Source of the DNA: Parus major
Lineage: Eukaryota; Chordata; Aves; Passeriformes; Paridae
Assembly (NCBI RefSeq): GCF_001522545.3
Contig: NC_031782.1
Location: forward strand, 15,889,531-15,953,530
Direction: 5' to 3'
Length of the DNA: 64,000 bases
Shown: one piece after another, positions 54,959 to 64,000 of the stretch
How the letters are laid out: each line of letters begins with the position of its first letter
Position numbering within the stretch: the stretch's first letter is position 1
Program-made: the position numbers and the translations under genes
The notes under the pieces: generated by a model
What the model saw: the letters and a program-made list of their open reading frames with translations, nothing else
The model's database searches: none
What the model was told of the DNA's origin: nothing

Positions 54959-56487
54959 CTTGTGAGGAGGACACTGGCTCTGGGCAGTCCCTGCCAGGCT
55001 GAGCTCTGGTTCTGCTCCTGCTCAGCTTCAGTGCTGGCTGTGGGTCCCAGCTCTGTGTCCAGGGACGTTCCCTCCACCTGCCCACAGCTCTGTCCCCCCT
55101 GCTGCCATCTGCCCATGGTCCGAGCGATGCCAGCACAGCTCTCACCCTGCTGGGAGCCGGCTGGGCAAGGCCCCCAGTGCCAGGAGGAGAGGACACTCGT
55201 GGGTGTCACCTCTGCCAGGGACACTTTTGAGTCCCAAAATTCCTTTCCCTGGAGCTGAACCCCAGGGTTCCTCTGATAAGCTGTCCCAGGGATCAGAGCT
55301 GCAGCCCCTTGGAGCTCTGCTCTCAGCCACTCCTTGGGGTTCCCTCATCCACAGGAACATCCTGCCCTGCTCCAGCCTCTCTAGGAAAGCATCAGCATCC
55401 CTGGAAGCCTGGCTGGAAGCCAGGACAGGAGTAACAAACTCTCCCCGAACTCAGCTGGGGGTTTGGCCAGGGAGAATGAGGATGGGAAGCGGTGCCTGGC
55501 TTTCCCAAGCTACAGGATCCCACTGCCTGTTGCCCTTCCCGATGGTTGCTGCTCCTTCCCAAAACTCCTGAGGACCGATTCAGGAGAGAGCTGAGCATGT
55601 TCCCAGATCCAGAGGGCCCCGAGGCACCGCTGGGCTCCCGTGAAATACCTCGAGGGAAGTGAGGGAATTCCAGTGGAGCAGCGACCTGCAGAGCCTTTGT
55701 CCAGCTTCCCTGGCCATTAGCAATTAATTACCTTCGTGGCTGGCTCATTAAGGTGTCCCAGCTGTCCCGTGATGCTGAACCTGGAAGTTGCCCAGGAGGA
55801 GACTGCTCCAGCTCACAGCTCACTGCTCCACAAAGGGCAAACCTCGCGTCCCTCCAGCCCTGCTCCCGCTCCCTTCTGGATCCCGGTGTGCCAAGGAGAG
55901 CCAGGCAGGCAGGGTCGGGTGGAAAATGGCAAAGCAGGGTTTGTCCTTTCAGCAGGGCCCTCTGACAACACCTTATCAGCTGGGAGAGCAGGCCCAGGGC
56001 AGCTGCAGGACACAAGGACAGCAGGACACAAGGACAGCAGGACACAAGGGCACTTTCCTGTGCTGCAGCTCAGTGAGGCTCCTGCTGTGTGCTCTGAGCT
56101 GTGCCCTGCAGCCTGTCCCCAGCTCAGCCAGCAGAAAACCTGAACAGGACATGGGACAGACACCAGAAACTCCCAGTCTGAGGACAGGGACCGCAGTCTG
56201 AGGACAAGGATCACCGTTTGAGGACAAGGATCACACCTTTGAGGTCAAGGGCCATAATCTGAGGACAAGGACCATCCCAAACTCTGCAGGGTCCTGGCAG
56301 TGCTGGGGATGCAGCAGCCTGGGCTTTCCCCTGCGTGACATCTCCCTGTGCCACACCCACTTCAGCAGCTTCCCCGTGTCCCCTCTGATCCCCAGGCTGG
56401 GTCCTTTCTGGGATCAATCCCCCCGGGAATGGGTCCCAGCACATTGGCTGCCCTGGTGGGTTTGGAGTCCCCACCCCTGGGGATTCC
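54959..56487. other. Unassigned sequence with two small tandem arrays
   Basis: A 16-bp array GCAGGACACAAGGACA (2.8 copies, 56005-56051) and a ~21-bp array around TCTGAGGACAAGGATCACC (about five copies, 56174-56275). A repeat-free patch TTAGCAATTAATTACCTTCG is at about 55717. No gene recognised. Confidence 0.5.
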
Positions 56488-56602
56488 ATGGAAGGACAGG
56501 ATGTGGCTCTCGGGGATGGTGACAAGGTGGACATCGGGCCCAGGCTGCATTTGATGATCCTGGAGCTCTTTTCCAGTCCCAGTGACTCGGGGATTGGGAG
56601 GG
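56488..56602 (+). mobile_element. CR1 LINE 3' tail, older copy
   Basis: GGACAGGATGTGGCTCTCGG, GGATGGTGACAAGGTGGACA, GCATTTGATGATCCTGGAGC, TCTTTTCCAG follow the CR1 terminal order 'GATGTGGC...ATGATCTTGGAGGTCTTTTCCAACC'. Confidence 0.65.
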
Positions 56603-59437
56603 CAGCCTTTGGGGCAGTGCTGGCTCCAGGATCCAGGCTGTGCCTGCAATCCCTCACGGCTCCCAGGGCTGGCAAAGAAGAAAGCAGAGAGGCACACGAG
56701 CTCCTCAGCTGTCACCAAACCGGGGACATTCACAGTGGAGGAGGTGACAGCCTGGTTTTTCCTGCCCCTGAACTCAGCTGGATCCCTCTCAGACTGTGAG
56801 AAAATCAACTCCCCTGCAGGGCACAGAGTGTGACAAGGAGCAGCAAACCTGGCTCCCGAGGCCCACGGTGCCACCAGCATCCTGGCACAATCCCAGGCCT
56901 CATCCAGGGAGAGCGGGAGCAGGTGGGCTTGCAGAAATGTTTTCAGAGCATTCAGGAGTGCCAGGCTCTATCAGCAGGATGCCAGGCCCAGCTTGCTTCA
57001 GCACTGCCCAGGAATTGCTCTGCAGCAATCAAAGGGATTTTGGGGTGGGAGAAATCCCTGCCCCAACAGCTTCATGGCCCCACAACAGCAGCAGCATTTC
57101 TGAGCTGCCAAGGAACATTATTTTGTCTTTTCTCCATTTTTAATTTCACTGTCCCTACTGATAAATTATCCTATTAGGACAGAACTATATTTTCTGCTCT
57201 TGGAGCCTTTCTCTTTCTCTCCACAGAAAGCCCATTCAGGCAGATTTCACATCAAACCCCCTTACAAATCCCTGGCAAATCACTCCATATCACAGAGAGG
57301 AGAGAAGCAGAATTCATTTCCTTCCCAGCCCTGCTGCAGCCTCAGTGAGCTGTGGAAATGTTCATCCTCACGGGAGGCTGAGCACAGAGCACCGGTGGCA
57401 GCCCAGGGGTGGCACTGAGGGGACAGCGCTGCCCCCCAGGTGACAATCCCTGCCTGGCTGCAGGGAGGGGGGACCAGGTGCTGCTCTCCTCTCCAGGAGC
57501 TCTCATGGCCCCATTAAAGTGATTTTCATGGCTTTTCCTGGCTGGGCTGCGAGGATTCCTGGAGGGAAAGGGATGGGGCTGGAGCTGCTGTGCTCCCATC
57601 TGCCCCCACTTTTAGGGAGGAGCAGGAGAAATCTGCAGGAGCTCTGGTTCAGGAGGGATGCTCCTGCTCCTACCCCGAGCTGGCAAAGGGCAGGAAAAGA
57701 CTTGGGGAGTGCCTTTCCCATCCATCTCAGCTGAGGCTCTGCCACTCCTGGGAACAGGGAACGGCACCTCAGTGCTGCCCATGGCTCCTTGCCAGATCTG
57801 TTCCTTTCGTTCTGGGGCTCTGTTTGCTGCCCTGAAGCTGCCCTCAGGCTCAAACTGGGGAGCTGGCACTGCTATCTGCCCAAAACACCTTCCCGGGGTC
57901 TTCCTCACCTGCCTGAGCTCAGCTTTTCCGGAGGCACAGGGAAGCTTTTGTACGGTGCCACGTCAAGTGCTGGAATTCAGGGAGATGAAATCTCCGGCAT
58001 TTCCCTTCTATTTCCCAAAATAAATAAATAAAGGCAGCTGTTATCTCCTCCCAGAAAGGAGAGAGCAGTTTTATCTCACTTGATCTGCTGCTGGTGAAGT
58101 CCCATTACATTTTATTCCATTTCATGTTCAGGTCCCTTCCTTCCCTCCCTGCTCCTGTTCCCCCCATCCTAAACCCTCCAGGTTATTTTAAGCCTGGCCT
58201 AAAACTTCAAAGTCCAAATTTTCCTCTTCCCTAACAGCAAGGCATTTGTTTTTCACTCAGATGCTCCTAATTAGATGATCTCAGATTTATTACAAATATT
58301 CCCTTCTCATCCACGCACCTGTGTCCCCATCCCCCTGTCTGCGCTTGTGTGGCCTTGCCCGGAGTGCAGAGGGAAATCTCAGGAATCCTGAGGACTTCCA
58401 GCCCTGTGGAATAGCTTTAAAAGCCTTCTGTGGGATCTCTTTCCACTGCTTGCTGTGTCTCCCCTGCCTGCTGGACCGCTGGCAGATCCGGGGCGATGCT
58501 GCTCCCTCTCTGCAGGGCACGGGGGATGCGGTTGTCACCGTGTTTCAGATTTGTCACCGTATTTCAGACCAGCCACGGGGAGCTGGGCTCGGATTTGGAA
58601 TTTGCTCCTGCAGGGAAATTAATTTCTCCTCCAAGTGCTGATGTCCGGATAATTTGCCGGCAGCCCCAGCAGATTTGCAGCCAGCAGGAGGCTCGGGGCA
58701 GTGCCAGGGAGAAGAGGGTCACCCCAGGCCACGTCTGGCGCCTTGGAGGGATGGAGCTGCGGGCTTGGAAATGCTCCTGGTGCCATCAACCCTGCGGGAA
58801 ACAATCCCTGGGTGAGGTGATCCCGCACACCCAGCGGGGAGAGCCGTCAGCAGGAGCCTCCTCCCCACCAAGAGGTTTTGATCCAAGCGCTTGACCCCTC
58901 CCAAATTGTTCCTTTGCTCTTCTTTCCCTGGAATCAGCCGGATCTGGGAGGTTTGTGGAGCTTCTGCCTCCGCTCCCAGCTCTGGGACACCACAACAGCT
59001 CCAGGTGCTGCTCTCCAGTGGGGCTCCCTACACAATTCCATACATCCCCCTGCCCCTTTTGAGGGATTTCTAACCTGGCAACTGATTTTTATTGGGATCT
59101 CAAGGAGAAGGCTTCACTTTGGAAGCAGAGAGCCCCAACCTCCCAGTCTGGCATTGGGAAAACGGAATAAAAACATGAGATGGGCTCAAAATCCCAGCCA
59201 GGAAGGAGAATTTGGTGCTGCCCCCACACAGGTTGAAGCCCCACGGAGGGGTTGAACAATCAGATATCCCTGCCAGGGCACTCCAGCATTCCCAGCTCCT
59301 CTGGAAGCACAGCTGGAGCTGTCAGGAAGCCCCAGCTCAGCACAGGCTGGATTTTGTTCTCCCAGAATATTCAGATTCCAAGTGAGGTACTGGAAAAACC
59401 AGCACAGACCCAACCTCATCCTCCACCTTAGAACAGC
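56603..59437. other. Unassigned noncoding sequence
   Basis: No repeat or exon recognised over 2.8 kb apart from a short AAAT run at about 58019-58032. Confidence 0.42.
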
Positions 59438-59645
59438 ACTTTGAGAAAACTCGAGGAACGGGATTTCAGAGGAAATCTAACCCGGTTAGGAATTATCCTC
59501 TGCTGTTCCATCCCTCCCCCACCCCGGGAAAATGAGGATTATCCTAAAAACCAGGAAATTCCCCTGCTTGGCAGCACATGGAGACATTTGGGTTGCCCCG
59601 AGCTTCTGATCAGAGCCATCCCTTCCAGCCAGCCCGAGGAGGAAT
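59438..59645 (+). repeat. 208-bp direct duplication, copy A
   Basis: From ACTTTGAGAAAACTC to GAGGAGGAATG. Matches 61500-61708 with about 16 substitutions and one or no indel, counted by eye; the last ~40 bp are identical. Not recognised as CR1. Confidence 0.88.
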
Positions 59646-59759
59646 GTTTGGAGTGTGATCTTCAATTAGGAGCTGTTAATTGGCAGGTTGTCCCCGGATT
59701 CCTGCCCCTGGGATAGCCTGGGTAGCTCAGCAGGAAGGGCTGAAGGTGCAGGGGGAACT

Positions 59760-60022
59760 GGGAGGCACTGGGAGAAAACCATCCCTCCAAAGGGTGATTC
59801 CTGTGGAGAACGAGCCCAGGAAAGTGGTAGAGACACCATTCCCAGAAAATCACCCCTTCAAATGGTGATTCCTGTGGAGATCGTGCCCAGAGAAGTTCTG
59901 GAGTCCCCATCCCTGAAATTGCTCAAAAGAAGTGTGGATGTGGTTCTTGAGGACTTGGTGTAGTGGTGAACTCATGTCCTAGGTGATCATGAAGGTCTGT
60001 TCCAACCTCAACAATTCCATGA
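59760..60022 (+). mobile_element. CR1 LINE 3' end with internal 71-bp duplication
   Basis: TGGAGTCCCCATCCCTGAAA, GTGGATGTGGTTCTTGAGGA, GTCTGTTCCAACCTCAACAA mark the CR1 3' end. Upstream, 59774-59830 and 59844-59901 are two tandem copies of a 71-bp period segment (GGTGATTCCTGTGGAGA in both). Confidence 0.78.
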
Positions 60023-61152
60023 GATGATGAGAAGGGTCATCAAAGGCAGGGAAAGCTCTGGGAATGTGGGAAGGGAGCACATCCCAGTGTGCCCAGTTGA
60101 AGGGAGTGGGATCCTGATGGATCAAGCCCAGCCAGAGCTGAGCACTAAACTAAAACCCAGACCAGAAATCCACTTTTTCGTTATCCAGGTGTGTTTATCC
60201 AGGTGAATCCCTCATTCCCTCATCCACACACTGGGTTTGGAGCTGCTTGGTGCTCCCTGACCTTCAGAACTTGCTGAGAGTCCTAAAATCCCTGTTGAAA
60301 GAGTCACAAAGGCAGAAATTATGGAGAAACAGCTGGAAGCTGTGGGAGACGGAGCAGATCTTGCCCTGGACACCTGAGCTCACATGGAAACAGCAACATT
60401 TTATCCCTGAAAAGTGTGATTCCTGTGTTTCCGTGCTTGCTCTGAGGTACCCGTGACAAAGATGGTGGCACAAAGGATTATCCCAACCTCACAGGATTAT
60501 CCTGGTGTCCCTGAGAGCTGGAAACTGCTCCACACACAACAAAGTGTCCCTGCTTGACGTGACACAATCAAGGGAATTCCAAGAACAACCTGACAGGGAA
60601 AGGGCTTTTTTCCCCACTAATTGGACCAAAGATGTTTGTTCTACTCCAGGACCTCGTGGCCCCAGCTGGAGCGGATGAAACCGAGTTTAATGTTCTCGTT
60701 AAAGCCTCGAGATATTTTTATTCACCTGAGAAAAACCTCGTTTCTGTTCCACAGCTGCGTAGGGTGAAAAGTTCTGGGAATAAAGAGGCAGCTGAAAGGT
60801 TTTCCTTTCAGTGCTCCTGCCCCTCTCCAGGTCACTTGGCACTGGAAACTCCACAGGGAAGCAGCTGCTGGGAAGGGGAAGCCCCAGAGCACAAAATTAT
60901 GGGGAATCCTCCAAAGCAGCACAAATTCGTAGGTGGTGGCCACTGCAGCTCTCCAGCGCTGTCACCGAGCCCCTTTTCAGTTGTCACATGGAAACCTCAC
61001 TGAAGGCACCCTGGAGCTGCTCTGAGCCTTCCCAAAAGCCAGAGCACTCGGGAAGGGTGGGGTGCAAGGGGGCAGAGCCCTCCTGCTCCCCTCTGGGGGG
61101 GCACTGGGTGATGACCAAGCAGTTTCCAGGATGGAAGCAGTGTTTCTGGGAG
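60023..61152. other. Unassigned noncoding sequence
   Basis: No repeat or exon recognised. Confidence 0.42.
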
Positions 61153-61308
61153 AGGTGGCCCCGTGGATGATGGACTCTCCATCCCTGGAAGTGCTCAGGA
61201 GCAGGTTGGATGAGGCTTGGAGCAGCCTGGGATAGTGGGAGGTGTCCCTTCCCATGGCAAGGGGTTGGAATGGGATGGTCCTTTCCAAACAAACCATTCT
61301 GGAATTCT
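61153..61308 (+). mobile_element. CR1 LINE 3'-end fragment
   Basis: CCATCCCTGGAAGTGCTCAG, AGCAGGTTGGATGAGGCTTG, GAGCAGCCTGGGATAGTGGG, AAACCATTCTGGAATTCTAA. Confidence 0.9.
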
Positions 61309-61499
61309 AAGCCCCCCTGGCTCTTTGGCTGTGGGTGTGAAGGGTCACTGCCATCTCCCACCCTGTTCCAGGCTGTCCAAACAGCTCCTCCTCACTCAGC
61401 CCCTGGCCCTGGCCTTGATCCCAGCTCCTTTCTGGGGAGCAGCCCGTTCCTGCTGGGAAGCTTTGACCCATCCCAGCACAGGCCCGGTGGGATGGATGA

Positions 61500-61708
61500 A
61501 CTTTGAGAAAACTCAGGGAACAGGATTTCAGAGTGAATCTAACCAGGTTAGGAATTATCCTCTGCTTTTCCATCTTTTCCCCACCCCAAGAAAATGAGGA
61601 TTCTCCTAAATACCAGGAAATTCCCCTGCTTGGCAGCACATGGAGACATTTGGGTTGCCCCAAGATTCTGATCAGAGCCATCCCTTCCAGCCAGCCCGAG
61701 GAGGAATG
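61500..61708 (+). repeat. 208-bp direct duplication, copy B
   Basis: Partner of 59438-59645, same orientation. Flanks on both sides differ between the copies, so the duplicated unit has sharp ends. Confidence 0.88.
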
Positions 61709-62618
61709 AACTCACTGAACGCTCTGTCACCTCCTCCTGCCTGCCCAGGAACGGGCTCAGCCCCAGTTCCATCAGCAGAGAGGGAAAACGCTCTGGGAAG
61801 AGCCTGCTGGAGAGCCACAAGGATTGTTTTGACCTTGGAGCAAGGTCAGGCTGCGTTGCCCCCGCTCACAGCAAGGAAAAACAAACCCACGGTGTTCAGC
61901 AAATCTCCTCCTCTAACAGGCTCATTCCTTCCCAAGAACTCATTTCGGAGGGATTCAGTGGCATTGACAGAGGTGCCGCTGGTAATTTCCCTGCTCATAT
62001 TCAGGATGTAACACTTCATCCTCGGCTCTACAAGTGGGTTACCTCGTGAATTGCTCTGTGCTTCCAGCGGCAGAGCTGGAATTGTTTTGGGATGTGGCTG
62101 TTCCCCAAAGCCTGGGGTTCTCCAGCAGCACCTGGAGCTGATAACGCCAGTGCTGGCTCCTGTGGCTGCACACAAAATCCCTGGAAAGCTTCACGTGGGT
62201 GCTGGAGCTCCTGCCATGAGCTCTGAGGAAAACTGATCCTCCTCCAGCACGGCACAGCACGGGCTGAGGGAGTCACTGAATCCACAGCAGGGCTGGAAAA
62301 GTGGGAAAAGGAGATGAAATCTCATTTTTGCTGACATGAGGAGCTGCCTGAGGAAAGAGGCTGAGGCACAAATCTGTCCCACATGGGGTGTCCAGGCAAG
62401 GTCTGTCCTCAGTTACACGCTCAGCAGAGAGACGAGTGAGGAGGAGGAGGAGGAGGAGAAAAGCCCGCTGGATTGGGTTTGCAGGTCCAGGGGACCTCCT
62501 TGTCCAGCTGGAGCTCACCAGGAGTCCAGAGGTGGCTGCAAAACCTGCACAGCAGAGAGGGGCCCACCCTCACCTCCCTGTGCTCCCCAAGCAGAGCTTT
62601 GGAGTCAGCAGAAGATTC
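61709..62618. other. Unassigned noncoding sequence
   Basis: It includes a (GAG)7-like run at about 62438-62459. No repeat family or exon recognised. Confidence 0.42.
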
Positions 62619-63512
62619 CAGATGTCCCTGAGGCCCTGAATATTCCTGAGGCCCTGAGAATCTGGATATTCCTGGTGTCCCTGAGGCCCTGGTGTCCCTG
62701 AGGCCCTGGANNNNNNNNNNNNNNNNNNNNNNNNNNNNNNNNNNNNNNNNNNNNNNNNNNNNNNNNNNNNNNNNNNNNNNNNNNNNNNNNNNNNNNNNNN
62801 NNNNNNNNNNNNNNNNNNNNNNNNNNNNNNNNNNNNNNNNNNNNNNNNNNNNNNNNNNNNNNNNNNNNNNNNNNNNNNNNNNNNNNNNNNNNNNNNNNNN
62901 NNNNNNNNNNNNNNNNNNNNNNNNNNNNNNNNNNNNNNNNNNNNNNNNNNNNNNNNNNNNNNNNNNNNNNNNNNNNNNNNNNNNNNNNNNNNNNNNNNNN
63001 NNNNNNNNNNNNNNNNNNNNNNNNNNNNNNNNNNNNNNNNNNNNNNNNNNNNNNNNNNNNNNNNNNNNNNNNNNNNNNNNNNNNNNNNNNNNNNNNNNNN
63101 NNNNNNNNNNNNNNNNNNNNNNNNNNNNNNNNNNNNNNNNNNNNNNNNNNNNNNNNNNNNNNNNNNNNNNNNNNNNNNNNNNNNNNNNNNNNNNNNNNNN
63201 NNNNNNNNNNNNNNNNNNNNNNNNNNNNNNNNNNNNNNNNNNNNNNNNNNNNNNNNNNNNNNNNNNNNNNNNNNNNNNNNNNNNNNNNNNNNNNNNNNNN
63301 NNNNNNNNNNNNNNNNNNNNNNNNNNNNNNNNNNNNNNNNNNNNNNNNNNNNNNNNNNNNNNNNNNNNNNNNNNNNNNNNNNNNNNNNNNNTCCTGGTGT
63401 CCCTGAGGCCCTGGACATTCCTGGTGTCCCTGAGGCCCTGGACATTCCTGATGCCCCTGAGACCCTGGATATTCCTGATGTCCTTGAGATCCTGGACATT
63501 CCTGGTGTCCCC
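62619..63512. repeat. 27-bp minisatellite interrupted by gap
   Basis: The unit CTGGACATTCCTGGTGTCCC plus TGAGGCC is visible on both sides of the gap (62619-62710 and 63392-63512), degenerating outward. The 27-bp period keeps frames open, which creates spurious nonapeptide-repeat frames. Confidence 0.93.
62711..63391. other. Assembly gap (681 N) inside minisatellite
   Basis: Array units at both edges; the true array length is unknown. Confidence 0.97.
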
Positions 63513-64000
63513 AGCACTGCTGAGGCCTGCACTGAGCAGGGCAGTGTCCCTGTGGGGTCACCCATCTGCCTGCTCCGTGTCTGCGCTGATTCCTCGCCGT
63601 GTCCTTATTGCTGTTAATCCTTCTCTAAATACTTTGCTTACAAGGGCTGACAATCTTGTAAGCTGTCCCCAAACACATCTGTCCAGTCCCTGTGGGATTG
63701 CAGGGCTGCTGCAGCCTCCCTGTGCTGCATGCCGAGCCTGCAGCTCCTGCCTGCCCAGGACAGGCTGAGGATGTGTAAAAATGGGAACTTTTCCACCCCT
63801 CATCCTGCTCTGCTCCAGGTTTCTGTCACGGGAAGCCCCCTGGGATCCCATTATTTCTGCAGCAAGGCTTGAGCTCGGATTGCTGCTCACTCCAGCCACC
63901 CAAGGATCTGGGAATGCAGGCTGCTGCAGCCTCGGGAGGGGGTGGGCACAGCAAGCACATCACTGCTGTTAAACCCTGCTATCCCTGCAGCCCCATCCCT
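63513..64000. other. Unassigned noncoding sequence
   Basis: Nothing recognised to the end of the window. Confidence 0.42.

Noticed and set aside
59705..59775. tRNA-like start (TAGCTCAGCAGGAAGGGC)
   Set aside because: Only an A-box-like string; no B-box GGTTCRANTCC at the right spacing and no cloverleaf pairing.
62570..63768. Long open frames with nonapeptide repeats in both strands
   Set aside because: Produced by a 27-bp minisatellite and N codons; both strands are open at once, which argues against coding.

Overview
This window is anonymous nuclear DNA from a bird, most likely a songbird (passerine). The evidence is the repeat content. CR1 LINE 3' ends occur about every 2-4 kb on both strands. 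Short ERV LTRs of songbird type are present. There are GC-rich minisatellites, and no mammalian SINEs. No protein-coding exon, rRNA or tRNA gene could be supported on either strand. The long open frames are short-lived, low-complexity Pro/Ser/Gly/Trp-rich frames, or they run through CR1 copies, tandem repeats or N-filled gaps. The window therefore looks like intergenic or large-intron sequence. Its AT-rich, low-repeat islands resemble developmental enhancer deserts, but conservation cannot be tested here.

Layout. 0-5 kb: a duplicated 170-bp unit with AAAGTGG arrays brackets a solo LTR (500-840, 6-bp target duplication), followed by CR1 fragments and a GGGACA array. 5-17.6 kb: mostly unique GC-rich sequence with a CpG-rich patch (6.45-6.64 kb), CR1 copies, an LTR fragment with an AT-rich tract (9.1-9.7 kb), and a 10-bp CpG-containing array (14.66 kb). 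17.6-33 kb: an assembly gap beside a 30-bp minisatellite, several CR1s (one with a small inverted fragment at its end), an ATCTTCATCCTTCA-type array, and a 20-bp array. 33.1-35.3 kb: an inverted repeat whose arms are identical base for base wherever both are sequenced, around a 1-kb spacer; the left arm contains a gap. 35-44.5 kb: tandem arrays, CR1s, and a three-layer nest at 41.27-42.83 kb (ancient CR1, entered by a 649-bp LTR, entered by a 335-bp LTR, both LTR target duplications intact). 45-54 kb: the best candidate regulatory islands (45.77-46.31, 52.66-52.99, 53.72-53.89 kb) among CR1s. 54-64 kb: CR1s, a 208-bp direct duplication 2 kb apart (59.44 and 61.50 kb), and a 27-bp minisatellite around the last gap.

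I found no operon, defence locus, CRISPR array or other new multi-gene system. The items most worth a second look are the perfect inverted repeat, the nested LTRs, three pairs of locally duplicated unclassified segments, and the clustered homeodomain/POU-motif islands. Repeat names rest on recognition of family sequence by eye. Boundaries are good to the base only where target duplications or exact arm matches are stated; otherwise allow about 10-30 bp.
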